Assembly: GCF_015560805.1 (NCBI RefSeq)
Contig: NZ_JADMSO010000001.1
Coordinates: forward strand, 310,001-374,000
DNA length: 64,000 nt
Reading direction: 5' to 3'
DNA from: Mediterraneibacter glycyrrhizinilyticus
GTDB taxonomy: Bacteria; Bacillota; Clostridia; Lachnospirales; Lachnospiraceae
Shown here: one piece after another, positions 1 to 8,403 of the stretch
Position numbering within the stretch: position 1 is the stretch's first letter
How the letters are laid out: each line of letters starts with the position of its first letter
Program-made: the position numbers and the translations under genes
The notes under the pieces: model-generated
What the model saw: the letters and a program-made list of their open reading frames with translations, nothing else
Told to the model about the DNA's origin: nothing
Databases searched by the model: none

Positions 1-540
1 CATGACGGAGTGCGTTCGGCGACGAAAAAAGCTGTGCAGGCGGCAAAAAGATCCGGCGCGTTGATCTCGTTTGATCCGAATCTGCGCCCGCCGCTCTGGA
101 GCAGTATGGAGCTGGCAAAGGCGCAGATGGAATATGGGTGCAGTCAGTGTGATATTCTGAAGATTTCGGATAATGAGATCCAGTTCCTGTCCGGAAAAGA
201 AGATTATGATGAGGGAATCCGTTATCTGCAGGAAACGTATCAGATCCCGTTGATCCTTTTGACAATGGGGAAAGACGGAAGCCGCGCATATTATAAGGAA
301 ATGCGTGTGGAGCGCGGAGGCATTCTGTGCAAGACGATCGAGACGACCGGAGCGGGAGATACCTTTTGCGGAAGCGTGCTGAATTATGTGCTGGAACATG
401 GTCTTGATAATCTGACGGAAGAACAGCTTGGAGAAATGCTGTCCTTTGCCAACGCGGCGGCAGCGATCGTCACGACAAGAAAAGGTGCGATCCGGGCAAT
501 GCCGGAAAAAGTGGAAGTTTTACGTCTGCTCGGACAGTAA
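1..540 (+). CDS. PfkB-family carbohydrate kinase (fructokinase-like), 5' end outside window
   Basis: The reading frame is open from base 1, so the N-terminus lies to the left of the window; about 179 C-terminal residues are visible. The stretch ISFDPNLRPPLW is typical of bacterial fructokinases in the ribokinase/PfkB superfamily. Near the C-terminus ETTGAGDTFCG is the PfkB signature, with the Asp of GAGD as catalytic base and the glycines forming the anion hole for ATP-dependent phosphorylation of a sugar hydroxyl. Substrate (fructose or a related ketose) is inferred. It ends in TAA at 540. The downstream gene has its own promoter. Confidence 0.85.
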   Translation, partial: HDGVRSATKKAVQAAKRSGALISFDPNLRPPLWSSMELAKAQMEYGCSQCDILKISDNEIQFLSGKEDYDEGIRYLQETYQIPLILLTMGKDGSRAYYKEMRVERGGILCKTIETTGAGDTFCGSVLNYVLEHGLDNLTEEQLGEMLSFANAAAAIVTTRKGAIRAMPEKVEVLRLLGQ

Positions 541-843
541 AACCGAAAAAGGAAGATTATGGCTGGGTGAAAGCGGTAAAAAACATACTAAAATGGTCTG
601 AATTAAGGAAATACCATTTTCAGCGAAAGAAATCTGTTGTATAATGACATAAATGTGCAATGGCATGCGTATGCAAAATATCAATGTGTGGGGGCATAAA
701 TTGCGGTGTATAGATGTGTTTTACGGCAGCGGAGGAAAAGCAGACAAGAGAGAGAAAACGAGAATAGAGACAAAAGTGGGAGAACCGGGTTTCTCGATAG
801 TTGGGGGATTCGGTTTTCCTTTTGCTAGAGAATGGGGAATGGT
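541..843. other. 303-bp intergenic region with hairpin and promoter
   Basis: No credible gene is seen; a 64-residue frame at 653-847 has no ribosome site and overlaps the next gene out of frame. An 8-bp inverted repeat (AAAATGGT at 590-597, ACCATTTT at 613-620) could be a weak terminator for the kinase or an operator, because it abuts the -35 region of the promoter at 617-645. About 200 nt of leader follow before the response-regulator start, including a short GAGAA/TTCTC hairpin near 780-796. Confidence 0.5.
617..645 (+). promoter_or_regulatory. Putative sigma-A promoter for LytTR regulator
   Basis: TTTTCA (617-622) and a perfect TATAAT (640-645) are separated by 17 bp. The -35 match is poor, so the call rests on the -10 and the spacing. 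The 590-620 inverted repeat overlaps the -35, which suggests possible repression. Confidence 0.45.
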
Positions 844-1566
844 ATGAAGATAGCGGTAATTGATGACAGAACAGAAGAGATCACATTTCTTACAGAATAT
901 CTGGATCAGTATTTAGGAGAACGATCCACATCCTATCAAATGGTGTGCTTTACGTCAGGGGAAGCTTTTCTGGATCATTTTCGTGAAGGAATGTATGCGG
1001 TGATTTTTCTGGATGCGGTTTTGGATTCGGAAAATATGAACGGAATGGAAACGGCAAAGAAGATCCGGGAAAAAGATCCGGATGTTATGATCATTTTTTC
1101 GACGAATTCACCGGATTTTGCGATCGAGGGGTATACCGTCGGGGCATCGGGATATTTGCTGAAGCCGTATAGTTACGATCAGTTTATGCAGACGATGGAT
1201 CTTGTGTATGATAAGATCCATCCGGTTCGGAAATATATTGAAGTAAAAGAGAAAAAAATGATGGTACGCGTATTATTGGATGATATTATTTATTGCGATT
1301 ATGAGAATCATTATATCCGGATCCATACAGCGCGGCGGATGGTGCGCTCTTACATGCAGTTTCGTGAATTGAGCAAACTTCTTATCGGATATGCACAGTT
1401 TCAATGCTGCTACCGAAATATCATCATCAATATGGATCAGGTTCAGGAGATGGAGCATGCCGATTTTCTGATGTCCAATGGGGAACGGATTCCGATGCGC
1501 AGACAGGAACGGCTGGAGATCCGACAAAAATATGCGGATTATATTTTCGAGAAAACAAATTTATAA
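844..1566 (+). CDS. LytTR-family response regulator
   Basis: A 240-residue transcription factor. The N-terminal CheY-like receiver domain (about residues 1-120) starts MKIAVIDDR with the acidic pocket, has the probable phospho-acceptor Asp57 in VIFLDAVLD and the conserved Lys in YLLKPY. The C-terminal LytTR DNA-binding domain covers about 126-232. I chose ATG 844 over the upstream ATG 832 because GGGGA lies 5 bp before it and the receiver fold begins there. No histidine kinase is adjacent, so the partner is unknown. dapF follows after 28 bp, so the two may be co-transcribed. Confidence 0.85.
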   Translation: MKIAVIDDRTEEITFLTEYLDQYLGERSTSYQMVCFTSGEAFLDHFREGMYAVIFLDAVLDSENMNGMETAKKIREKDPDVMIIFSTNSPDFAIEGYTVGASGYLLKPYSYDQFMQTMDLVYDKIHPVRKYIEVKEKKMMVRVLLDDIIYCDYENHYIRIHTARRMVRSYMQFRELSKLLIGYAQFQCCYRNIIINMDQVQEMEHADFLMSNGERIPMRRQERLEIRQKYADYIFEKTNL

Positions 1567-1594
1567 ATCTTACGAAGAAAGAGGAACAGAGAAG

Positions 1595-2443
1595 ATGAGT
1601 GCTACAAAGCTGCAGTTTACGAAAATGCAGGGACTTGGGAATGACTATGTCTATGTAGATTGTACAAAGAAAAAACTGGAAAATGCGTCAGAGGTCGCAG
1701 TGAAAGTCAGCGACCGGCATTTCGGAATCGGTTCGGACGGGCTGATTTTGATCAACGCGTCGAGCGTAGCGGATTTTGAGATGGAGATGTATAACGCGGA
1801 TGGATCCCGCGGAGAAATGTGCGGAAATGGTATCCGTTGTGTTGCAAAATATGTGTATGATTACGGACTGACAGATCAGACGCACATTTCCGTGGAAACA
1901 CTTGGCGGGATCAAATATCTGGATCTTACGGTGAAAGAGGGACGTGTGCGGCAGGTACGCGTGGATATGGGCAGACCGATGCTGTGTCCGATGGAGATTC
2001 CGGTGATCGCAAACGGCGAGTCGGTGATCGATATGCCGATCGAAGTGGACGGTACAGAATACCGGATGACTGCTGTCGGAATGGGAAATCCACATACGGT
2101 TGTATTTGTGGAAGATGTGGACGGGCTGGAGATCGAGCAGATCGGTCCGAAATTTGAACATCATCCTTGTTTTCCGAATCGTGTGAACACCGAGTTCGTA
2201 AAAGTGCTGGATCGAAATACCGTCAAGATGCGTGTATGGGAAAGAGGATCCGGGGAGACGCTGGCCTGCGGAACCGGAGCATGTGCGGTTGCCGTCGCGT
2301 GTATATTGAATGGTCTGACGGAAAATAAAGTAACAGTTCAGCTTTTGGGCGGAGATCTGCTGATCGAATGGGATCGGGAAGCGGACAAGGTTTACATGAC
2401 CGGACTGGCGGAAGTCGTATTTGATGGAGAGATTGAATTGTGA
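1595..2443 (+). CDS. dapF: Diaminopimelate epimerase
   Basis: A 282-residue cytoplasmic enzyme that interconverts LL- and meso-diaminopimelate for lysine and peptidoglycan synthesis. The two halves of the pseudo-symmetric fold each carry a catalytic cysteine: Cys76 in EMCGNGIRC and Cys225 in ACGTGACA. The N-terminal MQGLGNDY motif is also typical. ATG 1595 follows a GAGGAACAGAGA ribosome site and gives the normal length; upstream in-frame codons overlap the preceding gene. The two tRNA genes lie downstream under their own promoter. Confidence 0.96.
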   Translation: MSATKLQFTKMQGLGNDYVYVDCTKKKLENASEVAVKVSDRHFGIGSDGLILINASSVADFEMEMYNADGSRGEMCGNGIRCVAKYVYDYGLTDQTHISVETLGGIKYLDLTVKEGRVRQVRVDMGRPMLCPMEIPVIANGESVIDMPIEVDGTEYRMTAVGMGNPHTVVFVEDVDGLEIEQIGPKFEHHPCFPNRVNTEFVKVLDRNTVKMRVWERGSGETLACGTGACAVAVACILNGLTENKVTVQLLGGDLLIEWDREADKVYMTGLAEVVFDGEIEL

Positions 2444-2508
2444 GAAAATTCTGAAAATAACAAAAAAAACGGAGAAAAAACTTTCTTAAAATTTTTTGTA
2501 AAAAAGGG

Positions 2509-2536
2509 TTGATTTTTTATATGAGTCTGCTATAAT
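2509..2536 (+). promoter_or_regulatory. Promoter of the tRNA-Gln/tRNA-Pro unit
   Basis: TTGATT at 2509-2514 and TATAAT at 2531-2536 with a 16-bp spacer lie about 50 bp before the first tRNA, in a strongly A/T-rich stretch. Confidence 0.7.
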
Positions 2537-2584
2537 AACCATGTTGCGTGTGACAAGTAAGAAAACACAACAGCAACGAGATGA

Positions 2585-2656
2585 TGCGGAATGGTGTAAT
2601 TGGCAGCACAGCAGACTCTGACTCTGTTAGTAGGGGTTCAAGTCCCTTTTCCGTAG
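2585..2656 (+). tRNA. tRNA-Gln (anticodon CTG)
   Basis: Cloverleaf folded by eye: acceptor TGCGGAA/TTCCGTA, anticodon stem GCAGA/TCTGT enclosing the loop CTCTGAC (anticodon CTG at 34-36, reads CAG), T-arm AGGGG-TTCAAGT-CCCTT. CCA is not encoded. A ten-pair hairpin (2659-2681) separates it from the next tRNA and may guide processing. Confidence 0.93.
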
Positions 2657-2658
2657 CT

Positions 2659-2681
2659 GGGAATCTGAATCTCAGGTTCCC
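2659..2681 (+). other. Intergenic hairpin between tRNAs
   Basis: GGGAATCTGA and TCAGGTTCCC pair over ten positions (one G-U) around a 3-nt loop. The following stretch is only weakly T-rich, so a processing or partial-termination element is more likely than a full terminator. Confidence 0.5.
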
Positions 2682-2689
2682 TATTTTAT

Positions 2690-2763
<74 letters not shown>

Positions 2764-2780
2764 CTTGAAGAAACCCTTAT

Positions 2781-2820
2781 AAATAGCGGGTTGTGAGGAA
2801 TCACAACCCGCTATTTTCTT
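2781..2820 (+). terminator. Intrinsic terminator after tRNA-Pro
   Basis: A perfect 16-bp stem (2781-2796 with 2801-2816) around GGAA is followed by a T-rich tail. It ends the tRNA transcript and separates it from the opposite-strand gene that ends at 2891. Confidence 0.9.
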
Positions 2821-2890
2821 GTCTGAAATTTTCTATCTAAGAATTTTACCTAAGAATTTTTTTGAAAATCATGATACCAGAAGAGCTTAA

Positions 2891-3499
2891 CTATTGATCA
2901 GCAATTAACTGATCTTTCCAGTCTTCAAAATAAGCTGACCAGTCAGCATAAGAAGCTTCCGGATGTGATGTGAAAAAATCTTCTAGGATCGTATTAACAT
3001 ATTTTTGCGAAACGAGTAAGGTCTGATAAACTTCCCGTTCGTATTCCCAATAATCTTCTTCGCTTTTAAAAGTACTGATGATCGCCTCCATTTGTTCTTT
3101 AGATATTTCATCTAAATCAGCACTATGGTATAATTGCTTAATAGATTCGACTTCGGCAGCAACTTCATCATCTGTCACACGAATTCCTGCTTCAATGGCT
3201 TTTTGGTAAATGGCATCTGATTCTTCTACATAATCCGCAGCTAATTTTTGAGCCTCTTTTTTGTTGTATCCCTGTATCTCGTAGAATTTGATGACCTGTT
3301 CCATTTTTTGATCGTCATTCGTTGTGTTTGAGGATTTTACATCTTTTTGATAAAATTGTGAACTAAGATATTCGCCCCATTCGGTGGCGATCTTTTTAAC
3401 CCCTTTATTATTTTTATCAGTAGCAAAGGTATTATATGCAAGAATTGACACAAATAAAAGAACAAATACGAAAATGACAACTCCGATTCTTTTCTTCAT
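2891..3499 (-). CDS. Membrane-anchored SurA/PrsA-N-like protein without rotamase domain
   Basis: 202 residues. The N-terminus MKKRIGVVIFVFVLLFVS is a signal or signal-anchor helix, so the rest should lie outside the membrane. The body is helical and acidic, with segments such as GYNKKEAQKLAADYV and ITDDEVAAEVE-like spacing that recall SurA_N chaperone domains, but no parvulin domain follows. ATG 3499 is preceded by AAGGAG; the longer frame upstream has no ribosome site. Function as an extracytoplasmic chaperone is inference; it stands alone. Confidence 0.65.
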   Translation of the reverse strand: MKKRIGVVIFVFVLLFVSILAYNTFATDKNNKGVKKIATEWGEYLSSQFYQKDVKSSNTTNDDQKMEQVIKFYEIQGYNKKEAQKLAADYVEESDAIYQKAIEAGIRVTDDEVAAEVESIKQLYHSADLDEISKEQMEAIISTFKSEEDYWEYEREVYQTLLVSQKYVNTILEDFFTSHPEASYADWSAYFEDWKDQLIADQ

Positions 3500-3801
3500 A
3501 GTTGGTCTCCTTTTGGGATTTTTTAATAGTTTCAAGATACCATGTATTCTTATGCAAGAAAATAAAATTTCCATAACCGGTAAATTCTTACGGTTTCAGC
3601 TGAAGTGTCAGAAAAAGGAAAGACTTCACCCGGGTATAAAAGCAATCCGCATCTTATACACGAGGAATGCGCAAATAAAAAAACTGCCGTGACAGATGAC
3701 TATAAATCTTTGGTTTCCCCAAAATTTGTAGTCAACTGTTACGGCAGTTGGTAGACACGCTCATCCAATCACGAACTTATACAAGTCAATTTCAGAGACT
3801 T
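3500..3801. other. 302-bp intergenic region, long hairpin only
   Basis: Between two minus-strand genes. The only structure seen is the long hairpin at 3682-3749, described separately as a terminator. Short plus-strand frames crossing here are shadows with no start signal. A promoter for the gene ending at 2891 should lie here, but I could not place one convincingly. Confidence 0.5.
3675..3749 (-). terminator. Very long hairpin terminator of the TlpA-CXXC-NapH operon
   Basis: Arms 3682-3707 and 3724-3749 (starting AACTGCCGT, ending ACGGCAGTT) pair at 25 of 26 positions counting two G-U pairs, and the spacer itself adds TTTGG/CCAAA. Read on the minus strand the hairpin is followed by a run of seven T, as expected for a terminator of the operon that ends at 3802. 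The stem is far longer than usual. Confidence 0.75.
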
Positions 3802-4707
3802 TTATACGGCAGATTTATTTTTTGCGGAATGTCGGCAATTTCTTTGAAGCGCGCCGGTCGGGCAGGCTTTCAGACAATCGCCGCAGCGGATACATTCCGG
3901 ATTGTTAGGTGTTTCCCAGACGCGAATGTCCATGCCGCAGGCTTTTTGACATTTGCCGCATTTTGTACAGCTGCTTTCCTGCACCCGGTACCGATAAAGT
4001 GCGATCGGGTTGAAAAGACTGTACACTGCGCCCAACGGACAGAGGTATTTGCAGAATGGGCGGTATACCAATACCGATAAAATTAGAAGAAACATCAGGA
4101 TTGCGAATTTCCACTGGAAGAGAAAGCCTGCAGCCTGACGCAGCGGCTCGTTGGTCAACAAAAGCGGGATCCCGGCGCCAAGCGTACCGCTGGGGCAAAT
4201 ATATTTGCAGAACCACGGAGAACCCTGACCGATGATGTCTACGGCAATGAGCGGAAGTATGATCACAAAACCGGCAAGGATCAGATATTTTGTCCAAACA
4301 AGGATTTTGTGACCGGGAAGATTCTTCCGTTTGGAAATCCATTTTTTTAAAGGTGCGGGAATCGGGATCCGAAAAAGCAGATCCTGCACCAGACCGAACG
4401 GACAGAGCCATCCGCAGACGAAGCGTCCGAAGATCGATCCGAACAGCATCAGGAATCCGACGACATAAAAGGAAAAACGATAATTCCGATCGGCGAGGAC
4501 TGCCTGCAGGGAGCCGATCGGACAGGAGCCGAGGGCGCCGGGACAGGAATAACAGTTCAGTCCGGGAACACAAAGCGTTTTGGCGGGACCGGTGTAGATC
4601 CGCCCGGTGGCGAAGCCGTACAGGTATCCGTTCATGACCGCGGAAAAGAGCAGCTGGACAAGCAGCCGCGGACGTTTTATCAGTTTCTGAAAAAAGTTTG
4701 TTTTCAT
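3802..4707 (-). CDS. NapH-like membrane 4Fe-4S protein
   Basis: About 301 residues with several transmembrane helices. Cysteine motifs occur in order: NCYSCPGALGSCPIG, CGWLCPFG, CKYICPSG, CKYLCPLG, then a C-terminal pair of ferredoxin-type clusters CTKCGKCQKAC and CIRCGDCLKACP. This is the NapH/RdxA/YccM type of membrane polyferredoxin that passes electrons across the membrane. ATG 4707 is preferred because the hydrophobic region follows it; an ATG at 4752 would add 15 residues. It is the third gene of an operon with a CXXC small protein and a TlpA-like thioredoxin, suggesting delivery of reductant to extracytoplasmic thiols. That role is inference. Confidence 0.85.
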   Translation of the reverse strand: MKTNFFQKLIKRPRLLVQLLFSAVMNGYLYGFATGRIYTGPAKTLCVPGLNCYSCPGALGSCPIGSLQAVLADRNYRFSFYVVGFLMLFGSIFGRFVCGWLCPFGLVQDLLFRIPIPAPLKKWISKRKNLPGHKILVWTKYLILAGFVIILPLIAVDIIGQGSPWFCKYICPSGTLGAGIPLLLTNEPLRQAAGFLFQWKFAILMFLLILSVLVYRPFCKYLCPLGAVYSLFNPIALYRYRVQESSCTKCGKCQKACGMDIRVWETPNNPECIRCGDCLKACPTGALQRNCRHSAKNKSAV

Positions 4708-4791
4708 AGGTATTTGCTTACTTTCTGTTTGGTTAGCGACAGGAAACGGCATCCTGCAGAATGAAAATATTTTACGGGAACATGTTGATGT

Positions 4792-4947
4792 TTAACCGAT
4801 GCCGATACATTCCAGACAGATGTTGATCGATTTGATCAGCACGGTAGCGGTCTCATCTCTCAAAATACCTGCTCCGATAAAAAGTACGGAGAGGATCAGA
4901 AGAAAGACGGCAGGCTTATTCGTTCTGTTTGTTTTAGTTGCTTTCAT
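4792..4947 (-). CDS. CD1871A-family small CXXC-motif membrane protein
   Basis: A 51-residue protein: basic N-terminus, one transmembrane helix (about 14-30, PAVFLLILSVLFIGAGI) and a C-terminal tail ending INICLECIGIG with a CXXC motif. Small size, single helix and terminal ICLECIGIG match the CD1871A-type family of Clostridia. ATG 4947 has AGGAGA upstream and the gene overlaps the end of the TlpA-like gene by 14 bp, so they are translationally coupled. Its position between a thioredoxin-like lipoprotein and a NapH-like protein suggests a thiol relay in the membrane. Confidence 0.8.
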   Translation of the reverse strand: MKATKTNRTNKPAVFLLILSVLFIGAGILRDETATVLIKSINICLECIGIG

Positions 4948-5560
4948 TGTTGTTCTCCTGTGCGGCACGGAGTGTTTCTTCGATGATCTGCGCCCAGGTA
5001 TCCTGGTCTTTCGCACCGAGATACGGATCTCCGATCTGTTTTCCATTGGAATCTACAAAAAATGTCGTCGGAACGGACTGGACATTTTTCAGAAATCCGG
5101 TACGAAGATCGGAAGACGGAATGATGTGCATATAAGTTGTTCCGGTGGCATCGATGATGTCCTGTACCGTGTCGTCGCCGGACTTGGCTACGTCACTGAC
5201 GATACCGACAACCTGAAATCCTTTGTCTTTGTATTCCTCGGAAAGCGCCTGCAGTGCGGGCATTTCATCGAGACAGTAAGTGCAGAACGTCGTCCACACA
5301 TTGATCATTGTGACATCCGCCTGTGCAAAGATGGTCTGATCCACAGGTTCGCCGCTTTGTGTTACGGCTGTAAAATCTCCGAGCAGCGAAGATGTCTTGG
5401 CGTCGGAGTCCGTTGAGGCAGATGCCTGCGTTCCCTGAGAGGATGTGTCCGTTTCGTCCGGGGAGCCGGAGCATCCGGTTACGGAAATGGATAAAAAAAT
5501 ACCGCATGCGGCGAGAAAGGACAGCGCCCGTCTGCGCATGTAAGATTTCGTTGATTTCAT
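4934..5560 (-). CDS. TlpA/ResA-like thioredoxin-fold lipoprotein
   Basis: 208 residues. A lipoprotein signal ends in the lipobox SVTGC (Cys about 29), followed by an acidic Ser/Thr-rich linker and a redoxin domain. The active site is in NVWTTFCTYCLDEMPAL: CTYC is the CXXC redox motif, in the usual place after the first strand. It probably reduces or isomerises exported disulfides. ATG 5560 follows AAGGAGA; the frame upstream lacks a ribosome site. First gene of the redox trio, driven by the promoter at 5615-5644. Confidence 0.9.
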   Translation of the reverse strand: MKSTKSYMRRRALSFLAACGIFLSISVTGCSGSPDETDTSSQGTQASASTDSDAKTSSLLGDFTAVTQSGEPVDQTIFAQADVTMINVWTTFCTYCLDEMPALQALSEEYKDKGFQVVGIVSDVAKSGDDTVQDIIDATGTTYMHIIPSSDLRTGFLKNVQSVPTTFFVDSNGKQIGDPYLGAKDQDTWAQIIEETLRAAQENNNESN

Positions 5561-5614
5561 AAAAATGTGTTCTCCTTTACAAATGAATTTGTCTGTTTTC
5601 GGGGATTTAGAGTA

Positions 5615-5644
5615 ATCATACAGGGGAGTGGGCAGGGATGTCAA
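5615..5644 (-). promoter_or_regulatory. Sigma-A promoter of the TlpA operon
   Basis: On the minus strand TTGACA (5644-5639) and TATGAT (5620-5615) are 18 bp apart, about 55 bp before the start codon. It is the best promoter match in the window and is divergent from the fructokinase promoter at 5724. Confidence 0.8.
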
Positions 5645-5723
5645 GTGGACACTTCGGGAAAAAGGGATTCAAAAGTGTAACAATCAAAAATGATCATAAA
5701 TATATAAAAGTGAAAGAAAAGAA

Positions 5724-5752
5724 TTGGTTTTTAATGATGATGACGATATAAT
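5724..5752 (+). promoter_or_regulatory. Sigma-A promoter of 1-phosphofructokinase
   Basis: TTGGTT at 5724-5729 and TATAAT at 5747-5752 with a 17-bp spacer, 32 bp before the start codon. Confidence 0.75.
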
Positions 5753-5784
5753 ACAGACATAAAAAGAAGACAGGAGGAAGACAG

Positions 5785-6699
5785 ATGGTATATACGGTCA
5801 CGTTTAATCCGTCCATCGACTACATTGTATCCGTCGATGATTTTAAGTTGGGTCTGACGAATCGGGCGAGTTCGGAACTGCTTCTTCCCGGCGGGAAAGG
5901 ATTGAATGTTTCCATGGTGCTGGGAAATCTCGGGATCGGCAATACGGCGCTCGGATTTGCGGCAGGTTTTACGGGAGAAGAGATTATCCGACGGATTGAG
6001 CAGATGGGAGTACAGGCTGACTTTATCAGGATAGAGAACGGAATTTCACGAATCAATTTAAAATTGAAGACGACTGACGGAACAGAGATCAACGGAGTCG
6101 GACCGCAGATCGATCCGGATGCGGTCGGGAAATTGACGAAGAAACTGGAAGCCTTAAAAGACGGCGATACACTTGTACTTGCGGGGAGTATACCGGCATC
6201 GATGCCGGGTGACATTTACAGCCGGATCATGGAACATCTGGCAGGAAGAAAATTGAATATTGTCGTGGATGCAACGAGAGATCTTCTCGTGAATGTGTTA
6301 GGATATCATCCGTTTTTGATCAAACCGAATCATCATGAACTCGGAGAAATCTTTGACGTTGAGTTAAGGAAACGCAGTGAAGTTGTGCTATATGCGAAAG
6401 AATTACAGAAAATGGGTGCAAAAAATGTGTTGGTATCGATGGCGGGAGAGGGTGCTGTTCTTATTGCGGAAGATGGGAACGTATATGAAGCGGCGGCGCC
6501 AAAAGGTACATTGGTAAACGGAGTCGGAGCGGGGGACTCCATGGTAGCCGGATTCATCTGCGGATGGCTGGAACGGCGGGAATATCGATATGCATTTGAA
6601 ATGGGAGTATCGGCAGGAAGCGCAAGCGCCTTTTCGGAGAGGCTGGCAACAAAAGAAGAGATCATCCGCTTATACCGGCGCGAATTTGGAAGACTATAG
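5785..6699 (+). CDS. pfkB: 1-phosphofructokinase family hexose kinase
   Basis: 304 residues, the normal length. TFNPSID at the N-terminus and PGGKGLNVS (about 35-43) are specific to the 1-phosphofructokinase/tagatose-6-phosphate kinase branch of the PfkB family. NGVGAGDSMVAGF holds the catalytic Asp251. It should phosphorylate a ketose phosphate with ATP in the cytoplasm. No fructose PTS genes are adjacent, so fructose-1-phosphate is likely but not proven. AGGAGG precedes ATG 5785. Confidence 0.88.
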   Translation: MVYTVTFNPSIDYIVSVDDFKLGLTNRASSELLLPGGKGLNVSMVLGNLGIGNTALGFAAGFTGEEIIRRIEQMGVQADFIRIENGISRINLKLKTTDGTEINGVGPQIDPDAVGKLTKKLEALKDGDTLVLAGSIPASMPGDIYSRIMEHLAGRKLNIVVDATRDLLVNVLGYHPFLIKPNHHELGEIFDVELRKRSEVVLYAKELQKMGAKNVLVSMAGEGAVLIAEDGNVYEAAAPKGTLVNGVGAGDSMVAGFICGWLERREYRYAFEMGVSAGSASAFSERLATKEEIIRLYRREFGRL

Positions 6700-6813
6700 C
6701 GTTACGGTGACAGAAGAGACAGAAGCGGCGTCCGGGAAAACGGTTGTTATTTCGGAGGGAATATGCTATATTTTCAGAGGAAACAAGCAAGTTTGAGATA
6801 GGAGTAAGAGGAA

Positions 6814-8370
6814 ATGAGTATTCTAAATGTAGAACATCTTTCCCATGGATTTGGAGACCGCGCGATCTTTCAGGACGTTTCGTTTCGGCTGCTTCGCGGC
6901 GAACATATCGGTCTTGTCGGAGCGAATGGAGAGGGAAAGTCCACATTTTTTAATATTGTAACGGGAAAATTAAGACCCGATGAGGGCAGGATCGAGTGGG
7001 CGAAAGATGTGCGCATCGGCTATCTGGATCAGCATACGGTTCTGGAAAAAGGGATGACGATCCGAGATGTGCTGAAATCGGCGTTTTCTTATCTGTTTGA
7101 TCTGGAAGCAAAGATGAATGAGATCTGCGACCGACTGGGAAATGTGGATGAAGACGAGATGAACCGGCTGATGGAGGAACTCGGAACGATCCAGGATACG
7201 CTGACACTTCATGATTTTTATGTGATCGATGCGAAAGTGGAGGAAGTGGCGCGGGCACTTGGGCTTCTGGATTTGGGGCTGGAACGTGATGTAACGGATC
7301 TGAGCGGTGGACAGAGAACGAGGATCCTCCTCGGAAAATTATTGCTGGAAAAACCGGACATCCTGCTGTTGGATGAGCCGACGAACTATTTGGACGAGGA
7401 ACACATTAACTGGCTGAAGCGCTATCTGACCGAATATGAAAACGCGTTTATTCTGATCTCACATGACATTCCGTTTCTTGATGAGGTCGTGAACATCATT
7501 TACCATATGGAAAATCAATGTCTCGACCGGTATGTTGGAAATTATGAGGATTTCCGGCGTGTTTATGAGGTGAAAAAGGCGCAGCTTGAGGCGGCTTATA
7601 AGAAACAGCAGCAGGAGATCAGTCAGCTGAAAGATTTTGTGGCACGGAACAAAGCGCGTGTGGCGACGCGAAACATGGCGATGTCGCGGCAGAAAAAGCT
7701 GGATAAAATGGATCTGATCGAACTGGCAGCGGAGCGCCCAAAGCCGGAATTCCATTTCCGGATCGGACGGACGCCGGGGAAATATATATTCGAGACAAAA
7801 AATTTTGTGATCGGATATGAGGATCCGCTTTCAAAACCGCTGAATCTGACATTGGAGCGCGGACAGAAGATCGCCCTGACCGGAGCGAACGGAATCGGAA
7901 AAACGACGTTGATCCGCAGCATCCTCGGAATAGTGAAGCCGTTGAAAGGAAGCTGCGAACTGGGAGAAAATCTGCAAATCGGATATTTTGAACAGGAAAC
8001 GACAGGAGAAAACCGCTCTACCTGTATCGAGGAGATCTGGAATGAATTTCCGTCCTTTACACAGTATGAGGTGCGTTCCGCACTGGCAAAATGCGGACTT
8101 ACGACGAAGCATATCGAGAGTCAGGTCCGTGTACTCAGCGGAGGAGAACAGGCAAAGGTAAGGTTGTGCAAACTGATCAACAGGGAGACGAACGTATTGA
8201 TGCTGGACGAGCCGACTAATCATCTGGATGTGGATGCAAAGGAAGAATTGAAACGGGCTTTGAACGAGTACCGCGGAACATTGCTCTTGATCTGTCATGA
8301 ACCGGAATTTTATCAGGATATCGTACAGGATGTCTGGGATTGTTCAAAATGGACGACCAGAATTGTGTAA
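6814..8370 (+). CDS. ABC-F family ATPase
   Basis: 518 residues with two ATP-binding cassettes and no membrane domain. First cassette: Walker A GANGEGKST (about 37-45), signature LSGGQ (163-167), Walker B LLLDEPTNYLD (184-194). Second: GANGIGKTT, LSGGEQ, LDEPTNHLD. The charged linker between them (KKAQLEAAYKKQQQEISQL) is the ABC-F arm that enters the ribosomal E site. ABC-F proteins rescue or regulate ribosomes and some give antibiotic resistance; which applies here cannot be read from the sequence. An AGAGGAAA ribosome site precedes ATG 6814. Genes for a parvulin and a Cys-rich protein follow closely. Confidence 0.92.
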   Translation: MSILNVEHLSHGFGDRAIFQDVSFRLLRGEHIGLVGANGEGKSTFFNIVTGKLRPDEGRIEWAKDVRIGYLDQHTVLEKGMTIRDVLKSAFSYLFDLEAKMNEICDRLGNVDEDEMNRLMEELGTIQDTLTLHDFYVIDAKVEEVARALGLLDLGLERDVTDLSGGQRTRILLGKLLLEKPDILLLDEPTNYLDEEHINWLKRYLTEYENAFILISHDIPFLDEVVNIIYHMENQCLDRYVGNYEDFRRVYEVKKAQLEAAYKKQQQEISQLKDFVARNKARVATRNMAMSRQKKLDKMDLIELAAERPKPEFHFRIGRTPGKYIFETKNFVIGYEDPLSKPLNLTLERGQKIALTGANGIGKTTLIRSILGIVKPLKGSCELGENLQIGYFEQETTGENRSTCIEEIWNEFPSFTQYEVRSALAKCGLTTKHIESQVRVLSGGEQAKVRLCKLINRETNVLMLDEPTNHLDVDAKEELKRALNEYRGTLLLICHEPEFYQDIVQDVWDCSKWTTRIV

Positions 8371-8403
8371 ATAGAGAAAGAAAAGAGAAAAAGGAGAACA
8401 AAG

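Noticed and set aside
653-847. 64-residue plus-strand frame between the sugar kinase and response regulator
   Set aside because: No ribosome site, odd composition, and it overlaps the regulator start out of frame.
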